Part shown: one piece after another, positions 1-10,366 of the stretch
Position numbering within the stretch: position 1 is the first letter of the stretch
Layout of the letters: each line of letters starts with the position of its first letter
Assembly: GCF_037975245.1 (NCBI RefSeq)
Contig: NC_092576.1
Location: 44,323,111-44,387,110 of the forward strand
Direction: 5' to 3'
DNA: 64,000 nucleotides
From: Apostichopus japonicus
Taxonomy: Eukaryota; Echinodermata; Holothuroidea; Aspidochirotida; Stichopodidae
Made by a program: the position numbers and the translations under genes
Notes under the pieces: generated by a model
Databases searched by the model: none
What the model was told of the DNA's origin: nothing
Seen by the model: the letters and a program-made list of their open reading frames with translations, nothing else

Positions 1-480
1 GAAGCGATTCGGGGGCATCTTCTTTGGGCAGTTATACGGGGGCAGCTAGACGTGGCAGCTATACGGGGGCAACGCTACGGGGGTGGCAATACGGGGCAGC
101 TATATAGGGGCAGTAATTCCTGGGTAGATATACCGGGAAGCTTTTCGTGGAAGCTATATAAGTGCAGCTATACGTGGTAAGCTAGAAGGTGGCAGCTATA
201 CGGGGCAACTTTACGGGGCAGCAATATAGGGGTATCTATACGGGGGGAAGATTAACAGGGACAGTTTGCGAGGCAGCTTTATACTGGCAGCTATACGGGG
301 GCATAAATGTAGGGGTAGCTATACGGTGAAGCTATATACGGGGAAGATATACTGGGAAGCTATACTGGACAGCTAAATAGGGGCTGCTATACGGGGGCAA
401 CAGTATAGGGGTTGCTTTACGGGGTAAGCTAAACGGGAGAAGATAAACGGGGAAGCTATAAGGGGCAGCTATATAGGGCT
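1..480. repeat. Degenerate minisatellite, ~14-bp unit
   Basis: Repeated units of the form ggggcagctatac, 12 to 15 bases long and mostly 13-14, run from the first base of the window to about 480, so the array probably extends to the left. Units differ by point changes and by the number of Gs. The period is not a multiple of three, so no reading frame is preserved. It resumes at about 613 after a 130-bp dispersed repeat. Confidence 0.85.
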
Positions 481-612
481 ATTAAATTGTTAATGCTGAC
501 AGCAATCAAGTATACATTTAAGCTACAAATGTTATCACAATATTGTTGTTTATAATTAATGTGAATGCAAAGACAGAGGGCGGATTTGTTTTATCAGCAA
601 TGGCTGCCATAA
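481..612 (+). repeat. Dispersed repeat interrupting the minisatellite
   Basis: This segment shares long stretches, for example aatgctgacagcaatcaagt and the later ttatcagcaa...ctgccata, with 51694-51826 in the same orientation. It is therefore one of at least two copies of a dispersed sequence. The minisatellite begins again exactly where the shared segment ends (gccataacggg), so the ~14-bp units may have grown from, or inserted next to, the end of this element. No terminal repeats or coding potential are seen. Confidence 0.6.
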
Positions 613-1050
613 CGGGAAGCTATAGCGGGGCAGCAACATAGGGGTAGACATACGGGGGTAGCGCTGCAGGGGCAGTTATACGGAGCAGCTATACGGGGCA
701 GCTATACTGGAGCAGCTATACGGGGGCAGCAATATAGGCGTAGCTAAACAGAGACAGCTATACGGTTAAAGATGTACGGGGAAGCTTTACAGGGCAGCTA
801 TATAGGGGCAGCTAACCGCGAGCAGCACTATGGGGCAGCTAGCCGTGGCAGTTATACAGGAGCAGATATACAAGGACAGATATATAGGGGCAGCTATGTA
901 GGAACAGCTCTACGGGGGCAGCCATACGGGCAGCTATACAGAGGCAGCTATACATTGACAACAATACAGGGCAGCCAGACAGAACAGTTAGACGGGGCAG
1001 ATATACGGGGGAAGCTACACAGGGCCAGCTATACCGGACAGCTTCAGTAG
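613..1050. repeat. Degenerate minisatellite, ~14-bp unit (second block)
   Basis: This continues the ggggcagctatac-type units. An open frame of 92 codons at 772-1050 looks like a pentapeptide-repeat protein (GSYxG, GADIxG), but it arises from the repeat itself and has no upstream or downstream gene structure. Confidence 0.8.
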
Positions 1051-1574
1051 CTACGTACAGAATCGGTTAAAAGGACCGTTATACGACTCTTACAACTGTT
1101 GTATGTGCGATATGCCTAACATTTTCTCCGAAATTAAATTAAAAAACATCACCTTGTTCATGACATTCTACGGTTTTATCAGAAGCCAAACTTGAAGCTA
1201 ATTGGATGTACTTTGAAAACCCGCACAAAAACAAACACGGCATATACATCAACATATTGTACAATATGTAACAAACCTGCAGTCTAAAGGTATACCGTTC
1301 AGCTATATAGGCCTATATTTACAGTATACTTGTCATATCAACGGTGTTACTAATATGGATGTGATACGAGTATGTCAGTATATAACTTAGTGTTGTGAGT
1401 GCTGAATGACATACAGGTAAATAACTGCTTTCAACACCCTACCCCCTCTGGTCTCTTTTACAGCTCCCATCCATCAATGTTCTCATTCTTTCGACACAAC
1501 GATTGGAATTCCGCTTTTTTTCTTTAATGTTGCGAAATATAACGTTGTATCTCTACAAACTGAAACTACTATAA
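1051..1574. other. Gene-free stretch, nothing recognised
   Basis: AT-rich sequence with no credible open frame, tandem repeat or inverted repeat. Confidence 0.5.
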
Positions 1575-1930
<356 letters not shown>

Positions 1931-2252
1931 TCAGGTTGTGAAGAGGAGTCGATGTACTGCATATTCATGAAATTTGAAAGATTTTCAAAGTCCCTAACAG
2001 GTACTTTTTTGCTTTGTTATAAAACAAGAAAAATATCAGCTATGAAAAAAAATGAACGGTAGGGGGAAACGCGGTTTTTTGGTGATATTTCTTGATTTTT
2101 ATATATATATTCATTATCTCTTGACATGCAGTACATAATAACATGCTAAACATCTCCAATAGTCGGATCGATTGATTTTACCTGCCCTGAAACAGAAAAC
2201 CCCCATATACCATTTTCGGCTGACCTATTTTCAACAGTCAAAACATGTATCT

Positions 2253-2309
2253 TGTGCACATGCGCAGTATGCACTTGAATCTTTGTGCACATGCGCAGTA
2301 TGCACTTTT
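2253..2309 (+). promoter_or_regulatory. 31-bp tandem duplication with ATGCGCA sites, possible promoter
   Basis: The block tgtgcacatgcgcagtatgc occurs twice, 31 bases apart. Each copy has an ATGCGCA core, which resembles half of the NRF-1 consensus. It lies about 110 bases upstream of the exon-like ATG at 2415, so a promoter role is conceivable. This is inference from motif and position only. Confidence 0.25.
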
Positions 2310-2414
2310 ACTTTTCGTGTACAGGATTGGAGGAAAGGTACCGTACATCATACATTATTTATATCATACAGCTGTATACAACAACTCTGGTCTTAGTGTT
2401 GTAGCGACGACGAG

Positions 2415-2471
2415 ATGTTCGTTGTTGATGGATCGCTGGTAATTGAATTTGGCGATAGTGACAATGGGCCC
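2415..2471 (+). CDS. Candidate first coding exon, 19 codons, unknown product
   Basis: An ATG opens MFVVDGSLVIEFGDSDNGP and runs straight into a strong splice donor, GTAAGT at 2472, in phase 0. The local sequence is richer in CpG than its surroundings, and duplicated ATGCGCA motifs lie just upstream, as at some metazoan promoters. The peptide is not recognised. The next phase-compatible exon-like segment is at 5674-5877, but linking them is speculative. The short length means that chance is a serious alternative. Confidence 0.25.
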
Positions 2472-2477
2472 GTAAGT

Positions 2478-4483
2478 TTAAATTTAAACGATTACTCGAA
2501 GATTATTTACTAAAACAAACTAAAAATCAAAACCACAGATGTTACGTTTGATTTCTTTAATCGCTCTGTGACACAATCGCCGATGTTCTCAGTTCTTACT
2601 GGATATTGGTCAGACAAACCATGTGGACTTAATGTGACTTCTGTAATGCATTTGTCGATCGAATGATTTTCCCCTGAACTCAGGACAAAGTTTTCATATG
2701 CCATTGGTCTTTGAAATAAAAATGTCAGACATCAGTGTGACCGTGGGGTGAGCCATTTTAACAGGAATGAGTCAATGTACGTGTGGGTCATGTTTATATT
2801 ATGTTGCACGCGCAAAAAAATAATGACAAAAAGGATGTTGTATCATATTAGCAACAATAGTCTCTTAGTGCATATTTTTTCGCAGAACCAGCTGGGTCTA
2901 ACGTTATCTAATAGGTATAGGCCCAGTGTGTTATGATCGCCCATTTCTTGAGCATAGGGTTAGGGATAGGATTACGTTCGAAGGATATGGTTTCTCTTTT
3001 GATCTGTTGTGTAACAATGTAGCGTGCTGGTTCCGTGGGTCAATCACCTAATTAGAATCATTTTCAGTGAAAAGTGCGGGATAAATCAAGAAAGGTTGAC
3101 CTTGCTGAATATTCATCAAACTTTTGCAAATCCGAATTCTGCCAAAAAAGTGTGAAATAGGCCAGCATTAATGGAACTGTATTACCATATATGACAAACA
3201 CATTGCAATGAACAGATGTGTTGATTCAATCACATACCTTTACTTGAAGAGCATGGTACAGTGCAATAATTGCATAATTGAAAGGGTAATGTTTTCTTTG
3301 GTTGTCTTCATCAAATAACAAATTACTTCCATGTTTTGATGCGTCTTTACATTTCTTGAGGGATGCAAAATTAGATATATGAAGGGATTTTGAAAAGATA
3401 TATATTTGTCTACGTTCGAACCATTTGTCTCCTATGTGCTCTACTATCATTTTGTACGCGCTAATTTACTCAAGGTACTGATAAACTCAAATTTTCCCAT
3501 ACTATGCCAAGAATTCTGAATTGATTTAGTGACTATGTAAGGCTTATTGTAGGTAGTTCGGGAACGGAAAGCCGGGCCTTAGCTTTCACTGATAACATCT
3601 CATTTACTCAAAGTACTGATCAACTCAAAATGTACAGAACATACACTTCTAATAGCGAGTGATTTTAATCCCGCCGCACCACAGCGCAATCCAACAATGA
3701 GCGAGCCATGGGTGATATCATAATAACAATAACAAACTAGAATATGCTTCACAGCTATATAAGCAGAACAAACAATTAATTACAGACGTGTGTACGTTTC
3801 ATTTGCCTGTAGGCCCAAGTTATGCACCTATCAATGGAATGATTGTACCCTAAACATGGAGAGTTAAATGTGGATCATTTGAATCCCATATGCCTCACTT
3901 TACCCATGGAGCTTTATAGCTCCATGCTTTACCTAAGATGTCAGTTATCAGCGTGACTGTGTTGTGAATCCCTGGATCAGGGGTGAGTCAGAGGGTCATG
4001 ATTATATCAGTGTTGCATTTATAAGCAAGACTGATGGCAGTAGGAAGTGTAGTGTATTTGTGTTGAACTTTAGACCCCCATATGCAAATTAGAACTGATG
4101 TCACATCAAGCGTCCACTTTCAATTGTTGTCATCTAACTGACATGCACCCAGTAGCATATATGCTTGGTGGAGGCAGCTCAGTTCCACTACTTCAAGCAG
4201 CAGGAACAGCCGTTTAATATCTAACCATCCTGGACTTTGCCTTGCATCAAGTTATTTGTTAATTCCTATGTAACTTTACCTGGTGTAGTTTGAAGATATG
4301 GTACAGCATCCAACACAGATACCACCAAATTACCAGCAGTTTTAAAACACTGCCATAATCGCGGAATGCAGTTACTCCGACATCCCGCAATAGGGGTTGT
4401 TGTCATACCGTAGAACCTGTGTACATGCAGTCTCATAGGCAATGGCTACACTTGTGTCAACGTTCGCCACAGCCATAAAGCAG
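2478..4483. other. Gene-free stretch, possibly intronic
   Basis: AT-rich, with no long frame and no clear repeat. If the exon-like segments at 2415 and 4484 or 5674 belong to one gene this would be intron, but that is not shown. Confidence 0.4.
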
Positions 4484-4591
4484 GAGGTATATTGATTATG
4501 CTGCAGTACGTACAGGGCTTAGCCATCGTTTAATTGAGGGTAGTGCAACGCCCGATGAGGAGTACAGTCGAGGAATGAAGAATTATGAAAG
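4484..4591 (+). CDS. Candidate internal exon, unknown product
   Basis: Between a possible acceptor (AG at 4482-4483) and a strong donor (GTGAGT at 4592) one frame is open, reading RYIDYAAVRTGLSH and on to GMKNYE, 35 codons and ending in phase 2. The composition looks protein-like and a TAA lies just upstream in that frame, so the segment needs splicing to be used. It is not recognised. Its phase does not match the exon-like segments at 2415 or 5674, so a shared transcript is unsupported. Confidence 0.3.
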
Positions 4592-4597
4592 GTGAGT

Positions 4598-5673
4598 TTG
4601 TATCAATTCAATATCCCTTCATATAAATGGCAAAATTTATGTGTGATTTGGAAAATAACTAATGAGAATGGGTTCATGGGTTCGCGTCATTAAAGATGCC
4701 AAAACAGCATGAATTGTAAAATTGATTTCGTTTTGGGCCACATTTTCCATAGTTATGTAACAGTCAGCCATGTTTATTGGTAGTGAGTAGTCTGTATTTT
4801 AAGCAAATTGTTAAAAGGATAGATTAAAGTAGCCCTGGGATAATCTGCAGTTAGTAAATTTATGTTTGATGTGTGTGTACATGTGTAGTGCAGTGCAGTG
4901 ATTATTCTTGTTGTTTTCAGTTAATTGGGAGACTGAATCCTGTTGCACAGGTATTACATGTAAGACTGTGAGTACATTGTAGTTTGTTCACAATTACAGT
5001 AATGTTAATTTAATTTGGAAGTTTAGTCATATCACTTGTATTATTTAATAGTTGTAACTAAATTGTTTTGAAGTTAGTTTTCAAAGATATATCATGTTTG
5101 ATGGTCTCTTTTATTTTACATCAAGGTCAAAGTTAAATTGGGTCAACTTAGGTCAAAGTCTGTAAACATGACATTCCATGAGTGAAAAGTTAGCTTCAAA
5201 CTGTTTGGTAGCAATTAGTAAGAAGATAATCGCAGTCGTGTTTAATGCTAGTCATGATGTCAGTTTAGGTCAACAGATAATGGTTGGAAAACCTCTATAG
5301 TACAATATCTGAAGGTATGAATGTAACTTAGGGGAACCTATAGTATGCTGAATAGATGATCCCATTGTTTTCCATAAAGTCAAGGGTCACTTGAAGTCAA
5401 TTTGAGGTTAGTTATAGGTGAGAACCTTTATAAGTCTCACTCTCATCACTGAAGAAGTGGGAATTTGTTTGAACTCCAGCTTTCTTTGTATTTGAATGTA
5501 CATCAATCATTGCTGCAAGCCCATTTTACTAAATTACACATTCTGATCAGCAATACTAAATGTAGATGAATATAGTATCCACAGTTGCTTATCATATTGG
5601 CAAGAAATCACCAAATCAATTGACTTTCTGGCTTTGCAAATCTTTTTTTAATAGCATGGATGCAACTGAATAG
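4598..5673. other. Gene-free stretch
   Basis: AT-rich sequence. A few aaggtcaaagtt-like half sites appear near 5120-5165, but there is no coherent coding or repeat structure. Confidence 0.4.
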
Positions 5674-5877
5674 TCAAGTGGTGGGCCATCTTTGGAACTG
5701 TTGGTGAACCATGGAAGTGGAAAATGCCAAAATTGTCAAAAGACCAAGATGAAAGTTATCATAGCAAAGGAGAAGCAAAGCTATGTAGACCTGTTTGCAT
5801 TGATAATCAATTGGAAGAAAGGAGGAGCCCTGTATGACTATGTGATCAAGCAATTACAATGGACACTACCAAACCAA
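5674..5877 (+). CDS. Candidate exon, 68 codons, cysteine pair, unknown product
   Basis: The segment begins after a possible acceptor (AG at 5672-5673) and ends at a strong donor (GTAAGT at 5878). One frame is open throughout in phase 0 at both ends and contains the CxxC pair GKCQNCQKTKMK, then IIAKEKQSYVDLFALI and a tryptophan-containing tail. A second frame is open across about 150 bases (FGTVGEPWKWKMPKLS) before a TGA, so the true frame is uncertain. No family is recognised, and it may be a fossil exon. Confidence 0.3.
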
Positions 5878-6129
5878 GTAAGTACTGTAAAAAGCCCATC
5901 CCATCCACTAATCTATCAGATTTTATTAAAATATTAGAAACTAGGTCAAAGTCATCCAAGGTCATCAGAGCCGAATGAAGGTATGTTTCCTGGAAGTGTC
6001 GAAACCTGGAGTTCTAGCTGTAAAAGTTGAGTGCAAGCTTAGTATCCCAAGAGAGGATGAGATAAATCCATATGGTCCAGAATAAGAGAAATGTAATAAC
6101 CAGCGATTATGGGCAATTTTAGCTGGCAA

Positions 6130-6310
6130 TTACACTAGTTAGGCAGATATCAGCAAAATTATGTAACAATATGGCAATTTTTCATACAAGCATGAGTTTT
6201 GGCACACAGATAGAGGACACCCTAAGTAACTTTTTCAGAAGTGGAGCCATCGCGAAAAAATCCCACGTCAGCCGTGGCGACCATTTTACAAAATGGCCGC
6301 CAAAATCTTT
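6130..6310 (+). repeat. Left member of a diverged inverted repeat pair flanking the FEN-like gene
   Basis: Read forward, this matches the reverse complement of about 13585-13758. Shared runs include catacaagcat, gtggagccatcgcgaaaa and aaaatggccgccaaa. It contains a palindrome, ccattttacaaaatgg. By eye the two copies are roughly three-quarters identical. They may be terminal repeats of one mobile unit enclosing the gene at 8401-13184, or two independent insertions of one small element. Confidence 0.6.
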
Positions 6311-7026
6311 GTTTGCTACAGTGATTTGACCTTCAAAATCTAATTTACAGATGATTGGAGTTGCAGTTCATCAGTGAATGCATGCAATTACATGTACTAG
6401 GTACATAGATGACCACGAAGAATTTAAAATAGCAAGACATCTTTATTCGGTAGTTATAATGTGGGAATATAAGCCATTTATGGGACATTTTAGAGAATTT
6501 CAAGACGAAATAGTGACGAAAATTGGCATCATAACTAACCACTAAATTACAATGTTTAACCTCAAGAAAACAAAAGGGTTCGATCAAAAACCAAGTTAAT
6601 TAGAACACTCAGAAGCAGGTTTGGCATTAGGAGCGGGATTGCGGGAATCCCGCGGTGTTGTTGTGTATTCCCGCACAGTTAAAATAAGAGGCTGACACGA
6701 TTTCTGCAGGTTGTACTGCACTGTGACTGCCTCATATTGTGACCATGAACATATACACTAATAGACATATCAACCAATTCATGTTGAGAAAGATGCAGAA
6801 AATTTGAAAAAAAAAACCTGGGTTTCTCACTGACATGCCCCCAATAATATGTATTCAAACCTTGAGACCAAATTGCTCTATTTATTCATTCCTGTAACAG
6901 AAGCTATAATATATTTTTGGGCATTCAGTAGTCTTTTTAACAAGTGAAAATCCCTTTATATTTTTTATCACTGTCATTCATTATTTTTTAAGACAGAATA
7001 ATTTGTGCAATAAACTTGGCCAGTAA
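6311..7026. other. Gene-free stretch
   Basis: AT-rich. No convincing exon or repeat apart from a local gggattgcgggaatcccgc palindrome near 6633-6652. Confidence 0.4.
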
Positions 7027-7181
7027 GGCTACATCACCATCTGGCAACCCAACACATGTGCAGGTGTAATGCTCATCTGTACTGGATGTACCAAAACCAG
7101 AGACCATAAAGTATATATGAACAAGTTTAAATACCAAAGGAAGACCCAATTTGTTCTGAAGAAAGACTGCAACACATCCTG
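7027..7181 (+). CDS. Candidate exon, 51 codons, cysteine-containing, unknown product
   Basis: A frame opens right after a TAA and reads GYITIWQPNTCAGVM, then LICTGCTKTRDHKV, to a strong donor (GTAAGT at 7182) in phase 2. The CxxC pair and the Lys/Arg-rich tail look protein-like. Acceptor choices just upstream are weak (ccag/taag). It lies between the left inverted repeat and the large gene, so it could be a 5' exon or fossil of that unit. The large gene has its own ATG preceded by an in-frame stop, however. Not recognised. Confidence 0.3.
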
Positions 7182-7187
7182 GTAAGT

Positions 7188-8376
7188 ATTACCCCTAACA
7201 TTTTCCATCAAGTCCCAATTTCAGACGAATTGCAACTTGGTTAGGCTATTAATCAGGCCTAACACACTAAAGTATACAGGGCAGGCCTATACATGAGTGT
7301 ATGGAGGAAATGTAGTTTGATCCATAAGCAATATACAGAAATAATGAATGGGAAATTACTAGTTCCTTAGTGTTGTAATGTTTAACTAGAGAGTTCACAT
7401 TAGGCAATACTGTGCACTCTTGGGGGAGGGAGGTGTGGGAGGGGGGTGGCTAGGTTATATATGTTTAGGCCTAACACACTGACACATAGTACAGGTTCAT
7501 GTATTAATTGGTGAGTCAGTGTGAAAACTGATGAAATAGTATGAAATTAAGTACGTACGTGTAATGCTATCTTATAGTACAGTCAGTGTACGAAGGTAAT
7601 GTTCAATTAAGAATTATATTCATAGATATGTGTATTGGTTACCTGCATTATGATTTGGTGATCTGTTGAAGAAACATCAGAGCAGCCTCGAATCAATATT
7701 GCTCAGGACAGCAGGGACCACGGAGACGGTGGGGGGGGGGGCACGGAGGCTTTCGCCCTGCACTTTTTCTGCCATGGGCATTTGGGCTGCCTTAAACTAG
7801 CTATTGGGCCGCCTTAAACTGGGTCGAGGGAGTCCGGACCCCACCCTGCCAAAAAAATGCTGATTTTTGCACATAACATCTAAAACCCAACAGCCTGTGA
7901 AAGCCGGGGAAGTACCATTTCCTGCAATATAGGAGTCCTTTTTACCAAACATTCGAGTACCACACTGCATACAGCTTAGCAGTACAGTGAACACAGCAGT
8001 GAGATGTCATGTTGCTATTGCAACCACCGTGTTGTACTTTTGTTACTTACAGTCATGACAACAGCTCTAGTATTAAGTTCATTTAGTGATGATCACTAGA
8101 ATTATTCTCAAAAGAGTAATTTTGGCAAGTCTCGAATGCATTCGAAACCAGTCTCGAATGAATTTCAGCCAATCACAGTGCAGGAAACCATTATCAGTAT
8201 TTATGAATGGAAGTTAATGTTATCACTAAGTTTGCTATGTTAAGAATATGTCCCAATCTGACCACAAATTGGACACACATGTTTGAATACACAGGACGGC
8301 TAACACAATAAACATTCCATTCATAAAGAAGATCTGCTTTGAAGATGTGAAATCAATCAATTTCCAATTTTGTTCC
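7188..8376. other. Gene-free stretch with a GC-rich repeat-like block
   Basis: Mostly AT-rich. At about 7715-7860 there is a poly-G run followed by gcacggaggctttcgccc and two near-copies of gggc[tc]gccttaaact, which look like the edge of a dispersed element. It is the likely promoter and 5' leader region of the gene at 8401, but no core motif stands out. A splice acceptor (ttttgttccag) ends at 8378, suggesting a 5' untranslated exon upstream. Confidence 0.35.
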
Positions 8377-8400
8377 AGATAATGACACCCAAATGAGATA

Positions 8401-10148
8401 ATGTCAAGAAAATTTCAGCTCGTTGATCCGGAACAGCATGTCCCCTCAAGAAAGACACCTGTACCTGTTAATACCGACTGGACCAAATGCATTTTCTGCC
8501 AAACTCTGACCTCAGAATTGCTGCGATGTCCGGCGGAATCCAAACGCTATGATGTTGGTGTTGGTAAAGGATATTCCACAATTGCCTCTAACATTACACG
8601 TTTCAGTGATCTAGATGAATTACCAATTCTACTCGATATAAATCGTCTGGATGAGGGAAATGGTATCCATGCCACGTTGTTGGAACGGAAAGCCAAGTGG
8701 CATAAATCTTGCCATATCAAATTCAATACAACAAGATTACAAAGAGCAGAAAAGAGAAAATCTGGAACAAATGTCAGTGACGTTGAATCTGCAACCAAGA
8801 AGTTCACTCGTAAAAGTGTTGAAAATGAATCAGAAACATCGAGCGTTTGTTTCTTTTGTTCAGATGTAATTGCAAACGAACCCCTTCGTCAGGCATCAAC
8901 TTTGTGTCTAGATTCTCGTGTTCGAAAGTGTGCAATAGACTTGCAAGATGGCCCCTTACTAGCAAAACTCAGCGTCGGTGACATGGTTGCTCAAGATGCT
9001 AAGTATCACCCACGTTGTTTGGCTACACTGTATAACAAAGCTGCCTCGGTCCAAAAAGAACAGAATGAAAAATCTGCCGACAAAGTTTGTCATGGTATTG
9101 CCCTAGCAGAATTGTTGACATATATCGAAGAGGCAAGAATGGATACAGACGTGGCTCCAGTTTTCAAACTCAAAGACCTGGTTAACCTTTATTCCAAAAG
9201 ATTAGAGCAACTAGGGGTTGATCAAAATGTTCACCACACTAGGCTAAAAAATCGCATACTTGCTTACTTTCCAGACCTTTCAGCGCACAAAGAAGGGCGC
9301 GATATATTACTTGCATTTGACAAAGATATAGGACTTGCTCTGAAGAAAGTTTCCATTGACAATTATGACGAGGAAGCTATTTGTTTGACGAAGGCAGCCG
9401 CTATTGTAAGGAGAGACATGTTCCAAATAGAAAACACATTTTCAGGAACATTTGAAGATGACTGTCAAGAGAAATCGGTTCCTCAATCGCTGTTGACAAT
9501 TGTCGCCATGATTCTCAATGGATCCAACATCAACCAGTCGGATAAAAGTCTTACCCAATCAGCTCTCAGTATCGCACAGCTGTTACTTTTCAACAGCTCT
9601 GCACGTCGACATGCAATGAGTAGTGCGTACCACCACAGCAGGAATCGGGAACCACCACTGCCTGTGTATGTTGGATTGACAATACATGCACGAACACGGA
9701 AACGTGAACTGGTAGAGACAATGTTCGATCTTGGGCTCTCTATTTCCTATGATAGAGTGATGGCGATTTCAACTGCAATTGGCAACAGTGTGTGTGAGCA
9801 GTATCGCTTGGAGCAGGCAATTTGCCCCCTTAATCTACGTCAAGGATTATTCACTACAGCAGCTATCGACAATATCGATCATAATCCAAGCTCAGCCACT
9901 GCCAGAGATTCGTTCCATGGTACAGGGATATCACTTTTCCAGCATCCTAGTTCTCAGAATCTTGGAACTGATCGTAGAGAACAGTTCGTTATCGAACATA
10001 CATCAACGAAACTGACAGAGTTGCCAGAGTTTTACACTGCTGTGCACCCACAGGTACTTCCATCAAAGGATGCCCCTATCCCCAAGGTTGATGGTCCACT
10101 CAAGGGGGATGGTCAGCACTTCCGACAAGCATTACAGGAAGAGTTCAG
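8401..10148 (+). CDS. FEN-like/CXC protein, exon 1 (N-terminal zinc modules)
   Basis: This is the first coding exon of an inferred 1521-residue protein. The ATG at 8401 is chosen because an in-frame TGA lies at 8383-8385 and a splice acceptor (ttttgttccag) ends at 8378, just upstream. Two related Cys/His modules are visible: C30, C33, C43 with WHKSCHIKF (H101, C104), and C150, C153 with KYHPRCLATLYN (H203, C206). They look like paired zinc-binding units, perhaps from duplication. The rest, with IYRCS read-through beyond the donor, has no recognised domain. The exon ends at AG|GTTAGA in phase 2, and the split arginine codon is completed in exon 2. Similar uncharacterised proteins recur in cnidarian and other invertebrate genomes (recalled, not searched). 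Function is unknown; DNA or RNA binding is an inference from the modules. Confidence 0.85.
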
Positions 10149-10366
10149 GTTAGAATTCTTATTTAGGATCTATAGGTGTTCCTAATTAGCAAATTGAATA
10201 ACATGTAGTGCAGAATTCAATCTCAATGGTATGCAACACACCAATGGTATTAACATCAATACAATAATTTATTTGAAATTTAATTTCCAGTTGTGTCATC
10301 AAAGGCAAAATATTCACTTATTTTTTATTAGTCATTGAATGATGTCACATTTTTGGTCTATAATAG
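10149..10366 (+). other. Phase-2 intron of the FEN-like/CXC gene, 218 bp
   Basis: It begins GTTAGA and ends ...ATAATAG. Joining 10148 to 10367 completes an AGA codon and gives [11 protein letters not shown] with no gap. An alternative acceptor at 10330-10331 would leave the frame out of phase, so 10366 is preferred. Reading exon 1 through the intron stops at 10185. Confidence 0.75.

Noticed and set aside
772-1050. Pentapeptide-repeat-like open frame of 92 codons
   Set aside because: It comes from a mainly 14-bp minisatellite, so unit and codon phases drift. There is no gene context, and units outside the frame contain stops and G-run length changes.
10335-10366. Independent start of a second gene just upstream of exon 2
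   Set aside because: There is no ATG at the frame start (it opens with TTG), and the phase-perfect join from exon 1 at 10148 to 10367 explains the sequence better.
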